A stretch of DNA of 10,135 bases from an uncultured Rikenellaceae bacterium (GTDB lineage: Bacteria; Bacteroidota; Bacteroidia; Bacteroidales; Rikenellaceae), in assembly GCA_910588925.1 (NCBI GenBank), contig CAJURV010000022.1, positions 16,999 through 27,133 on the forward strand. Reading direction: 5' to 3'. Position numbers and translations under genes: made by a program. Each line of letters opens with the position of its first letter. Positions within the stretch are counted from its first letter, which is position 1. Shown in pieces: positions 1 through 6,799 of this stretch. Under the pieces are notes generated by a model. The model was not told the origin of the DNA. It made no database searches and saw nothing but the letters and a program-made list of their open reading frames with translations.

Positions 1-875
1 TGGTTATAGTTACCTATTTGGAACATCACGCCGATATAGTGCCCTGGCAAATGCTATGCGCCCGCAAAGGGGCACGTCTGCGGGCGGTGCCTCTGACATC
101 CGCCGGAGAGCTCGACATGGAGGCTTATATGTCGATGCTATCGGAGCGCACACGCATAGTGGCCGTCACGCAGGCATCCAATGTGCTGGGCACGCTGCCC
201 GACCTGCCGCGCATAATAGATGCCGCGCACAAGGCAGGTGCCAAAGTGGTGGTAGACGGTTGTCAGGGTATCGTACACGGAAGCGTCAATGTCTCGGAGC
301 TGGATTGCGACTTCTATGCCTTCTCGGGACACAAGCTGTACGGTCCCACGGGCATAGGGGTGCTCTACGGCAAACGCGATCTGTTAGAGTCCATGCCCCC
401 ATATATGGGCGGCGGCGACATGGTCGACAAGGTGACGATGGATAATACCACATACGCGGAATTACCTCTGAAATTCGAGGCGGGAACCACCAACTACATC
501 GGCGCGATAGGACTCGGCGAAGCCATACGTTATTTAGACGGAACAGATATGACGGCGGCATGGGAGCACGAAAAGTCGCTTACACGCCATGCCTTGGAGA
601 GCCTGTCGCAGGTGGACGGGCTGACGATATACGGCCCTGTGGAACGTTGCTCCATAGTGTCGTTCAATGTGGAGGGGGTACACCACATGGATATGGGCAT
701 GATACTCGACAAGATGGGTGTGGCCGTAAGGACAGGCACCCATTGCGCCCAGCCCCTCATGGCCTTTTACGGCGTCACAGGCATGGTACGCGCCTCCATG
801 GCTTTCTATAACACACACGAGGAGATCGACAGATTGCGTGAGGCGGTGGACCGTGCGGTGTCGATGCTTAGATAA
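1..875 (+). CDS. sufS: SufS cysteine desulfurase, 5'-truncated by the window edge
   Basis: This is the C-terminal ~290 residues of a class V PLP-dependent aminotransferase-fold enzyme. SufS removes sulfur from L-cysteine as an enzyme-bound persulfide and passes it, usually via SufE or SufU, to the SufBCD scaffold for Fe-S cluster assembly in the cytosol. The reading frame is open to base 3, and the visible part begins VIVTYLEHHADIVPWQ, a SufS hallmark with the PLP-stacking His. The PLP-binding Asp lies in VVVDGCQG. The Schiff-base Lys is in FSGHKLYGPTGIG (codon 333-335). The catalytic Cys is in RTGTHCAQPLM (codon 744-746). Roughly 115 N-terminal residues are missing compared with the usual ~405. 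All catalytic residues seen are intact, so the truncation is only the window boundary. The RTGxHCAQP loop separates SufS from IscS/NifS. Other suf genes probably lie upstream (inference). The fic gene follows after 5 nt. Confidence 0.95.
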   Translation, partial: VIVTYLEHHADIVPWQMLCARKGARLRAVPLTSAGELDMEAYMSMLSERTRIVAVTQASNVLGTLPDLPRIIDAAHKAGAKVVVDGCQGIVHGSVNVSELDCDFYAFSGHKLYGPTGIGVLYGKRDLLESMPPYMGGGDMVDKVTMDNTTYAELPLKFEAGTTNYIGAIGLGEAIRYLDGTDMTAAWEHEKSLTRHALESLSQVDGLTIYGPVERCSIVSFNVEGVHHMDMGMILDKMGVAVRTGTHCAQPLMAFYGVTGMVRASMAFYNTHEEIDRLREAVDRAVSMLR

Positions 876-880
876 GGTTT

Positions 881-1441
881 ATGGGAAAGAGACCGGAACA
901 ATACCGCATAGACAAAGAGAGCTTCGCAAAAGCTAAAGCTCTGTTCGAAACTGGTGCCATAGGCGATATCGAGATAGGCACTGCACGAGGATTGTGTCAG
1001 ATTCACGGATATTTGTTTGACGGACTCTATGACTTTGCGGGTAAAATCCGTAACCGGAACATCTCCAAAGGCGGACTCCGTTTCGCCAACTCATTGTTCC
1101 TCGATGCGATACTTCCTGTGATAGAGAAGATGCCGGAGACCACTTTCGAGGAGATTATCGCCAAATACGTAGAGATGAACATCGCCCACCCGTTTATGGA
1201 GGGTAACGGACGATCGGCAAGAATATGGCTCGACATGATCTTGAAGAAAAATATAGGGAGAGTCGTAGATTGGCGAATGGTCGACAAAGACCTCTATTTG
1301 CAGGCTATGGAACGTAGCCCTGTAAATGACTTGGAGCTACGGTTTCTTTTACAGGCGGCTTTGACCGATAAAGTCGACGACAGAGAAGTTATATTCAAGG
1401 GCATAGAGCAATCGTATTATTACGAGGGATATACTGAATAA
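881..1441 (+). CDS. Class III Fic family AMP-transferase with C-terminal autoinhibitory helix
   Basis: A 186-residue stand-alone Fic protein. Fic enzymes usually transfer AMP from ATP to a hydroxyl side chain of a target protein. The flap hairpin is at about residues 56-70 (NISKGGLRFA). The complete active-site motif HPFMEGNGRSAR spans residues 103-114, with catalytic His103, Mg-binding Glu107 and phosphate-binding Arg111. Near the C-terminus, SYYYEG (178-183) matches the inhibitory (S/T)xxxE(G/N) motif. Its position and the overall length correspond to Neisseria meningitidis NmFic (Ser182, auto-AMPylated Tyr183, Glu186), the class III prototype. This explains why no separate antitoxin gene is present. 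Known targets of class III relatives include GyrB; the target here is unknown. It starts 5 nt after sufS and is probably co-transcribed. Isoleucine codons are mixed (9 ATA, 6 ATC, 2 ATT of 17), less ATA-biased than neighbours, which hints at separate ancestry. Confidence 0.93.
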   Translation: MGKRPEQYRIDKESFAKAKALFETGAIGDIEIGTARGLCQIHGYLFDGLYDFAGKIRNRNISKGGLRFANSLFLDAILPVIEKMPETTFEEIIAKYVEMNIAHPFMEGNGRSARIWLDMILKKNIGRVVDWRMVDKDLYLQAMERSPVNDLELRFLLQAALTDKVDDREVIFKGIEQSYYYEGYTE

Positions 1442-1458
1442 CAGCCTTGTCTGTTTTT
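1440..1458 (+). terminator. Weak possible terminator at the fic stop codon
   Basis: AACAG (1440-1444) pairs with CTGTT (1451-1455) over a 6-nt loop, and the right arm runs into five Ts (1454-1458). The stem is only 5 bp and A/T-rich at its base, so it would be at best a leaky attenuator between fic and tmk. It could equally be chance. Confidence 0.25.
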
Positions 1459-1483
1459 ACAACGAGACTTATATACTGATAAT

Positions 1484-2158
1484 ATGTTTATTGTGATAGA
1501 GGGGCTGGACGGCGCCGGAAAATCGACGCAGGTAGCCATGATAAGAGAGGAGTTTGCCGTAAGGGGCATAGAGACGGAATACATCCACTTTCCCCGTTTC
1601 GACGCATCGGCATACGGCGAGACGATAGCCCGCTTTCTTCGCGGCGACTTCGGCGATGCAGAGACAGTAGATCCCCAGTTGGCGGCGTTGCTCTACGCCG
1701 GAGACCGGAAATGCGCCGCCCCCATGATAAAAAGTTGGCTATCCGAGGGCAAGGCGGTGATTATCGACCGTTATGTCGCCTCCAACATAGCCTATCAGTG
1801 CGCCAAGGTAGACGACCGTGACGAGAAACTACGCATGCGCGACTGGATTCTCCGGCGCGAATATTGCGACTATGCCATACCCCGGCCCGACATAACGCTA
1901 TTCCTCGACGTGCCGTTCGATTTCACCGTAAGCCGCCTGACAAACGAACGTAGCGGCGACGACAGAGACTATCTCGAAGGGAAGAAAGACATACACGAAG
2001 CTTCTCTTTCATTGCAGGAGAGGGTGCGCAGGGAGTATCTCGACCTTGCCGCCTCGGATAAAGGAATGACCGTTATAGACTGCGCCGACGAAAACGGCAA
2101 GATGCTCCCCCCTGACAGGATATTCGACAAGATAGCCGAGGTTATATTCAGGGATTGA
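1484..2158 (+). CDS. tmk: Thymidylate kinase (dTMP kinase)
   Basis: A 224-residue P-loop kinase that phosphorylates dTMP to dTDP with ATP, an essential cytosolic step of dTTP synthesis. The Walker A motif GLDGAGKST is at residues 7-15, and the DRY dTMP-binding motif at 95-97 is followed by VASNIAYQCAK. A LID region with TNERSGDDRDYLEGKKDIHE (153-172) and the C-terminal NCADxNG-like segment (DCADENGKMLPP, about 199-210) are typical of Bacteroidota Tmk. Length is normal for that group (~200-225). The ATG at 1484 gives the expected MFIVIEGLDG start. There is no Shine-Dalgarno sequence; the upstream region is A/T-rich. It lies 42 nt after fic and is followed by a strong terminator, so it closes the sufS-fic-tmk gene run. 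Confidence 0.97.
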   Translation: MFIVIEGLDGAGKSTQVAMIREEFAVRGIETEYIHFPRFDASAYGETIARFLRGDFGDAETVDPQLAALLYAGDRKCAAPMIKSWLSEGKAVIIDRYVASNIAYQCAKVDDRDEKLRMRDWILRREYCDYAIPRPDITLFLDVPFDFTVSRLTNERSGDDRDYLEGKKDIHEASLSLQERVRREYLDLAASDKGMTVIDCADENGKMLPPDRIFDKIAEVIFRD

Positions 2159-2183
2159 GGGATATAATATTCCATAAAAACAG

Positions 2184-2220
2184 ATAGTCGGAATAAGTTA
2201 TAGTTCCGACTATTTTTTTT
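2184..2220 (+). terminator. Strong rho-independent terminator after tmk
   Basis: A perfect 10-bp stem, ATAGTCGGAA (2184-2193) with TTCCGACTAT (2204-2213), encloses a 10-nt loop and is followed by an uninterrupted T8 run (2213-2220). It begins 26 nt after the tmk stop and separates the tmk unit from comM. Confidence 0.93.
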
Positions 2221-2357
2221 GATATTCATGTTAGGGGCAATATGCGTTCGGAAGATGATCGGAGGTTGTCGTTCTGACGCATATATTTAAGGATCGTATT
2301 TGACGCCCTGTGTTTCAATTTATGTACCGATCCGTATAACATTCCCGCTAATTTTGC

Positions 2358-2365
2358 TATCTTTA
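2358..2365 (+). promoter_or_regulatory. Candidate -7 element of the comM promoter
   Basis: TATCTTTA matches 7 of 8 positions of the Bacteroidota -7 consensus TAnnTTTG and would start transcription about 20 nt ahead of the comM ATG. No TTTG -33 element is found at the expected 19-21 nt upstream (bases near 2334 read GTAT), so the promoter is only half supported. Confidence 0.35.
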
Positions 2366-2391
2366 CGGCTGAATGTATCATCGGTCGTAGT

Positions 2392-3930
2392 ATGTTAGTA
2401 AAATGTTACAGTAGCGCCCTGATAGGCATAGAGGCCATAACCATCACCATAGAGGTCAATGTCTCTCCGGGAGTACAGACCTACATAGTGGGATTGCCGG
2501 ACAACGCCGTAAGGGAGAGCCAGCAACGCATATTCTCCGCTTTCGAGAATAACGGATTCAGGGTGCCTGCACAGAAGACGGTCATCAACATGGCCCCCGC
2601 CGACATCAAAAAAGAGGGTTCGCTCTACGACCTGCCCATTGCGCTCGGTATATTGGCAGCCACGGGACAGATGAGCGAAGCAGAAATAGACTCTTGCATA
2701 ACGATGGGCGAGCTCTCGTTGGACGGCAATCTCAAGCCCATAGCCGGCGCCTTACCTATGGCCGTAAAGGCACGCAATGAAGGATTCAGAGCGGTTATAG
2801 TGCCGTGTGAGAACGCACGCGAGGCGGCTGTGGTGGAGGGGCTCACCGTCTACGGAGCACACTGTCTGCGCGATGTGGTAGACCATTTCGACGGTACCCG
2901 GCGCATGGAGGCCGTCACCGTCGACATGAACAAAGAGTTTTACGACGATGCCTGTCGTTACGACATAGACTTCAGCGACGTAAAAGGACAACAGATCACC
3001 AAGAGGGCTTTGGAGATAGCTGCGGCGGGAGGCCACAACATACTGATGATAGGCCCTCCCGGCGCAGGCAAGACGATGCTGGCAAGACGCATACCCACCA
3101 TAATGCCTCCTCTGACCTTAGACGAAGCATTGGAGACGACCAAGATACACTCGGTGGCAGGAAAGACCGGCTCGGGATGCGGCCTTATGACCCGGCGTCC
3201 CTTTCGTTCGCCGCACCACACCATATCCAACGTGGCATTGGTGGGAGGGGGCACCAACCCTCAACCCGGCGAGATATCGCTATCGCACAACGGAGTGCTC
3301 TTTCTCGACGAGATGCCGGAATACAACCGCTCTGTGCTCGAGGTGATGCGTCAGCCGTTGGAGGACGGCGTAATAACCATATCGCGCGCCCGCTACAGCA
3401 TCGAATACCCCGCCCGTTTCATGCTCGTGGCCTCCATGAACCCATGCCCCTGCGGCTACTACACCCACCCCGACAAAGAGTGCACATGCAAGATAGGCGA
3501 CATCAAACGATACCGAAGCAAGATATCTGGCCCTCTGCTCGACCGTATAGACATACACATAGAGGTATTGCCCGTAAAAGTGTCGGAGCTGTCGCAGGCC
3601 GCACCCGCCGAACCGAGCTCGGCCATAAGAGCGAGAGTAGAGGCGGCGCGAGCCATACAGACGGAAAGATTCAAAGGCACTGGCGTACACACCAATGCCG
3701 GAATGAACTCACGCATGGTAGAGAAATACTGTACCCTCGACCGCGAAAGCCGCGACCTGCTCAACAACGCCATAGAGGCTATGGGGCTTAGCGCACGCGC
3801 CTATCACCGAATACTCAAGGTAGCCCGCACGATAGCCGACATAAGCGGCCATAAAGAGATAACTGCAGACCATATCGCAGAGGCGGTACAGTACCGTAGT
3901 TACGATCAGGAGGCTAACGCTATGTTATAG
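2392..3930 (+). CDS. comM: ComM/YifB family AAA+ ATPase (Mg-chelatase-like)
   Basis: A 512-residue cytosolic protein with the standard architecture. An N-terminal Lon-protease-like fold contains APADIKKEGSLYDLPIALGIL (about 69-88). The AAA+ Mg-chelatase module has Walker A GPPGAGKT (221-228) and Walker B VLFLDE (302-307). A cysteine cluster PCPCGYY...ECTC (Cys352, 354, 364, 366) suits a small zinc-binding loop, and the sensor/arginine-finger region GPLLDRIDIHIEV is at 380-392. A C-terminal helical domain holds LSARAYHRILKVARTIADI (467-485). In Vibrio cholerae ComM is a hexameric helicase that promotes branch migration when transforming DNA is integrated. YifB-type members also occur in non-competent bacteria, so the role here is inferred. 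The length is normal. The ATG at 2392 matches the family start MLVK. It stands behind the tmk terminator and probably has its own promoter; comEC follows 224 nt later. Confidence 0.95.
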   Translation: MLVKCYSSALIGIEAITITIEVNVSPGVQTYIVGLPDNAVRESQQRIFSAFENNGFRVPAQKTVINMAPADIKKEGSLYDLPIALGILAATGQMSEAEIDSCITMGELSLDGNLKPIAGALPMAVKARNEGFRAVIVPCENAREAAVVEGLTVYGAHCLRDVVDHFDGTRRMEAVTVDMNKEFYDDACRYDIDFSDVKGQQITKRALEIAAAGGHNILMIGPPGAGKTMLARRIPTIMPPLTLDEALETTKIHSVAGKTGSGCGLMTRRPFRSPHHTISNVALVGGGTNPQPGEISLSHNGVLFLDEMPEYNRSVLEVMRQPLEDGVITISRARYSIEYPARFMLVASMNPCPCGYYTHPDKECTCKIGDIKRYRSKISGPLLDRIDIHIEVLPVKVSELSQAAPAEPSSAIRARVEAARAIQTERFKGTGVHTNAGMNSRMVEKYCTLDRESRDLLNNAIEAMGLSARAYHRILKVARTIADISGHKEITADHIAEAVQYRSYDQEANAML

Positions 3931-4154
3931 CTACTGTAGCTATAGGCAAAGGCTTTAAACGGGGAACTTTACGGATCTATACCGGCAGACCTTTCCGGGA
4001 AGGTCGCTTTTGTCTCCCGACAGATAAGGTTTCCGGTAAGCCGGAATCAATCGAACCTGAACGAAAAACAGATGTCCGGAGCACGAGCCTTTACAGGCCA
4101 GACGAGTTTTATACGGAATGATATAAAAAGCCACACTATTAACTGTTCACCTCA
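3931..4154 (+). other. comM-comEC spacer with three inverted repeats
   Basis: No ORF of note lies in these 224 nt. A 9-bp inverted repeat with a one-base centre straddles the comM stop codon (3926-3934 with 3936-3944). GACCTT (3988-3993) pairs with AAGGTC (4000-4005), followed by TTTT. A third hairpin, TTCCGG (4031-4036) with CCGGAA (4041-4046), has a 4-nt loop. No complete TTTG/TAnnTTTG promoter was found, so whether comEC is transcribed from comM or independently is open. Confidence 0.6.
3988..4013 (+). terminator. Weak candidate terminator after comM
   Basis: A 6-bp stem, GACCTT with AAGGTC, with a 6-nt loop is followed after GC by TTTTGT (4008-4013). The short stem and interrupted T-tract make termination uncertain and probably incomplete. 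Confidence 0.3.
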
Positions 4155-5642
4155 TTGAAACCCGAGACATACGACATAGCGTGTAAAATAAGCGCCACAA
4201 CGGTAGTGTGGGTCACCTGCAGCTTCATATTGGGCATAACGGCAGGGCTGTGGGCATTACTCGTCATACCGGTAGTGTTGTTCCGGCGGTTTAGGTCTTT
4301 ATGGGTGTATCTCGTGCCGTGCATAGGAGGTATGGCAGCAGGGCTATCGACCATAGAGAACGACAGATTGCCGACGGAGGGATTGCACGAGGCCATAGCC
4401 ATAGTAAGAAACGACATGGGCGACGGCTATTACGGCGTTACCATGCTCGGATTCTCCGACACCCTATCTGCCGAGCTGTCGCCATGTCGTGTCAGAACGG
4501 CGGCGATATTCGACAAGAAGCCCGACGCGACATTCTCACGTGGCGACACATTGATATTCACTGTAGGTGTCACGGACATAGAGAGTCTTAACGTATCTCC
4601 GCGCAGCCGCTTGGGTGTCGCCTACCGTAAGGGGTTACGTCAGGTGGCTACCGTCTACGACCGCGACTACGCCGTGATGTGTTCGCCGGTAAGCACCGGA
4701 CTTGCGGGATGGGCCAAACGTGTGCGTAGCGCTACGGTATCGCACATAGACAGCCTGTCGATAAGCGACGACGACAAAAGCGTACTCGCCGCCATGACTG
4801 TCGGCACCAGAGGCGAAGTGAGCGCTTTCGCCGAAGGACGTTACAGACGCGGCGGCATATCGCATCTGATGGCCATATCGGGGATGCACATAGGCGTGCT
4901 CTATATTTTGTTATGCTTTCTGTTCCGACCTTTGAGGCGATCGTATCGCGGACGCATATCCGCCTCAGTTGCTATAGTTATGATACTGTGGGCGTATGCT
5001 CTCGTCAGCGGCATGTCGCCGTCGGTGTTGAGGGCCACTGTCATGTTCACGCTCATAGCCATGCGCGGCAATGTCCCGTCGGACAGCACATCTCGTTACA
5101 ACGTGCTGTTCGGATCGGCTCTGTTACTACTCGTGGCAGACCCTACGCTAATATACGACACAGGCTTCCGGCTAAGCTATCTTTCCGTGCTGTCCATAAT
5201 GTTCTTCATTCCCAAGATAGTATCATGTATACCCGATGAATCGCCTGTAAAACGGAACCTCTTGCTGAACACGATATTTATGGCCGCGGTCATCACCTCC
5301 GTGGTGCAGATATTCACAATGCCGCTTACGCTCTACGCGTTCGGACAGATATCGACGGTGTCGTTGCTCAACAATATGGCGGTAGCAATACTCGCGTCTC
5401 CGCTAATGATACTCACGGTAATATACCGTTTCTGTCCCATGCCGGTGATAGACCACTCCATAAGGTACATCTTCGACGTTATAAACGACACGCTCGACAT
5501 GACATCGGGCATTCCCTACGCCTACATCCGCGACATAGAGTTTCCGGCGGGAGCCTGCATAGCCGCATTCGCAGCGCTGTTCATGATAATGGTGAAAACA
5601 GAGACGCTATATATACGTAGGTCGAAACGTGATCACGACTAA
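4155..5642 (+). CDS. comEC: ComEC/Rec2 family DNA-uptake channel, short form, TTG start
   Basis: A polytopic inner-membrane protein of 495 residues that in competent bacteria forms the channel carrying single-stranded DNA into the cytosol. Two N-terminal membrane segments (about 16-64) precede a soluble DUF4131/OB-like domain (about 70-178). The Competence domain then carries the family signatures SHLMAISGMHIGVLY (236-250), SGMSPSVLRATVMF (285-298) and GFRLSYLSVLSIMFF (337-351), and LNNMAVAILASP at 405-416. Further hydrophobic segments run to about 482. It ends in a basic tail without the metallo-beta-lactamase-like nuclease domain of long ComEC proteins. No ATG is available: the frame opens after a stop at 4140-4142, leaving TTG 4155, CTG 4143 or, inside the first membrane segment, GTG 4206. 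TTG 4155 is the best choice. The stop codon overlaps that of the opposing gene. Co-location with comM suggests a transformation role. Confidence 0.92.
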   Translation: MKPETYDIACKISATTVVWVTCSFILGITAGLWALLVIPVVLFRRFRSLWVYLVPCIGGMAAGLSTIENDRLPTEGLHEAIAIVRNDMGDGYYGVTMLGFSDTLSAELSPCRVRTAAIFDKKPDATFSRGDTLIFTVGVTDIESLNVSPRSRLGVAYRKGLRQVATVYDRDYAVMCSPVSTGLAGWAKRVRSATVSHIDSLSISDDDKSVLAAMTVGTRGEVSAFAEGRYRRGGISHLMAISGMHIGVLYILLCFLFRPLRRSYRGRISASVAIVMILWAYALVSGMSPSVLRATVMFTLIAMRGNVPSDSTSRYNVLFGSALLLLVADPTLIYDTGFRLSYLSVLSIMFFIPKIVSCIPDESPVKRNLLLNTIFMAAVITSVVQIFTMPLTLYAFGQISTVSLLNNMAVAILASPLMILTVIYRFCPMPVIDHSIRYIFDVINDTLDMTSGIPYAYIRDIEFPAGACIAAFAALFMIMVKTETLYIRRSKRDHD

Positions 5643-6433
5643 CGCACCTTTGCGGCCTCGCGCATAATGTTGAGCAATATCGACCGTCTGCCCGCGATAT
5701 TATCCGTCTCGTAAGGATCGACGAGAAGATTGTAAAGCTCCTCGCCACCGTTACGTGGCTGTATGTACTTGAAGCGTCCGTCGGTGACGGCTATATATTC
5801 GTCGTTCACGAAATAGACATAGTGTCGCCACGCTTTGGCCTTGCGCCTTATAAGCGGCAGCATGGACTCGCCATCCCCGCCGTTCCTCCTTATACCGGCC
5901 GCATGCAGAACGGTAGGAGGTATATCGGCCGTAGTCACGGGATCGGTAACGGAGCTTCCTCTCGGGAGAGTTGAGCGTCGGGATGACGGCAGCTTCACTA
6001 TCATAGGTATGTGCCAGCTATCGTGATAAGGGGTGTCTCCGCTCTCCGACGTTAATATTATGAGGGCGTCGGCGTATAGTCCGCATTGTCTCAATACCGA
6101 CACGGTATTATAGAGTGCATCGTGTGTCTCAACCCGTATCCTCGCAAACAACGGACGGGTTCCTTCATACGCCGAAAGCTCCGTTATCTCATACCCCTCG
6201 GACGACATCATGTCGCTCAATCCGTCGAGAGCGTCGGCAGAGCCGCCATAGGCATACACGAATCTGTATCCCTCGGGAAACAACTCCTCCTGCCAACTCC
6301 GTGACGTCATGGAGCTATCTGATGTAAGACCCGCACGGGTCTCTATTATAACTATATTGGGGCGATAAGTACGTGCCGACGCACTAAAGCCCAACGTCAG
6401 TGCGGCACACGCCAGAAATATTTTAAGTTTCAT
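5639..6433 (-). CDS. Secreted sulfatase-fold protein, shortened and lacking the usual active site
   Basis: 264 residues counted from the ATG at 6433. The first 20 residues form a clear signal peptide (MKLKIFLACAALTLGFSASA, cleavage after ASA), so export is expected. RPNIVII (24-30) resembles the first strand of sulfatases, but the metal-binding DD that should follow is absent. The C-x-P-S-R (or S-x-P-x-R) formylglycine site is also missing. LTSESGD (127-133) stands where SDxG metal ligands are expected. The C-terminal half is recognisable: HIPMIVKLPS (141-150), DPVTTADIPPTVLHAAGI (164-181), and DGRFKYIQ...ELYNLLVDPYETDNIAG (218-248). Typical sulfatases have 450-550 residues, so the catalytic middle is largely lost. 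An in-frame upstream ATG at 6469 lies inside the promoter spacer and is therefore unlikely. It is either an expressed pseudoenzyme or an early pseudogene; the frame and promoter are intact. Confidence 0.75.
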   Translation of the reverse strand: MKLKIFLACAALTLGFSASARTYRPNIVIIETRAGLTSDSSMTSRSWQEELFPEGYRFVYAYGGSADALDGLSDMMSSEGYEITELSAYEGTRPLFARIRVETHDALYNTVSVLRQCGLYADALIILTSESGDTPYHDSWHIPMIVKLPSSRRSTLPRGSSVTDPVTTADIPPTVLHAAGIRRNGGDGESMLPLIRRKAKAWRHYVYFVNDEYIAVTDGRFKYIQPRNGGEELYNLLVDPYETDNIAGRRSILLNIMREAAKVR

Positions 6434-6452
6434 ACGACTTCGTTTCAATCCG

Positions 6453-6484
6453 TAAATATACCGATTCATCGCGTCAATTCCAAA
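6453..6484 (-). promoter_or_regulatory. Promoter of the sulfatase-like gene
   Basis: Read on the minus strand, TTTG (6484-6481), a 20-nt spacer and TATATTTA (6460-6453) match the Bacteroidota form TTTG-N19-21-TAnnTTTG at all but the last base. Transcription should start near 6446-6448, leaving a leader of roughly 15 nt before the ATG at 6433. It excludes the longer ATG at 6469, which falls in the spacer. Confidence 0.75.
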
Positions 6485-6722
6485 AGAGGCATGATATCCC
6501 GCCAGCTACGTAATTTTTAGTGCAAAATATACCATAACCCAAACGCTATGTTATTCTCAAATGACGGAACATGACCTACGGTGATATTTATTAGAATATA
6601 GCTACTACCACTCGAAAAAATATCGACCACTTCAGAATCCTCCCCCGCATGACGGCGTCTCCCTGCATATTCCATATATTTGACTTCTCCAGCATACTCC
6701 GTCCCGGCATAATCAAACAAAG
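6485..6722. other. Divergent intergenic region, no gene seen
   Basis: Together with the flanking promoters this gap spans 6434-6799. It is more AT-rich than the flanking genes. A lone perfect -7 box TATATTTG occurs on the plus strand at 6675-6682, without a TTTG 19-21 nt upstream. A minus-strand open frame crosses the region but has no start context and no recognisable family. No tRNA, clear hairpin or repeat was seen. Confidence 0.5.
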
Positions 6723-6754
6723 TTTGCTTCTGCACTCTACTTTCCGTATATTTG
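6723..6754 (+). promoter_or_regulatory. Promoter of the HAD-dipeptidase operon
   Basis: TTTG (6723-6726), a 20-nt spacer and TATATTTG (6747-6754) are a full match to the Bacteroidota housekeeping promoter consensus. Transcription should begin around 6761, giving a leader of about 40 nt before the ATG at 6800. This also rules out the in-frame TTG at 6752 as a start. Confidence 0.85.
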
Positions 6755-6799
6755 CATGGAACGAACCGCCACAATGGTCGTTTACAGAAAACCTGCACT

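Noticed and set aside
881..1441. Fic as half of a two-gene toxin-antitoxin pair
   Set aside because: There is no small antitoxin-like frame beside it, and the inhibitory helix is built into the C-terminus (class III).
6434..6469. ATG at 6469 as the start of the sulfatase-like gene
   Set aside because: It falls in the spacer between the -33 and -7 elements, and the signal peptide begins properly at the ATG at 6433.
6752..6799. TTG start that would lengthen the HAD protein by 16 residues
   Set aside because: It overlaps the -7 element TATATTTG (6747-6754), so it would not be in the transcript. The ATG at 6800 gives the normal motif I position.
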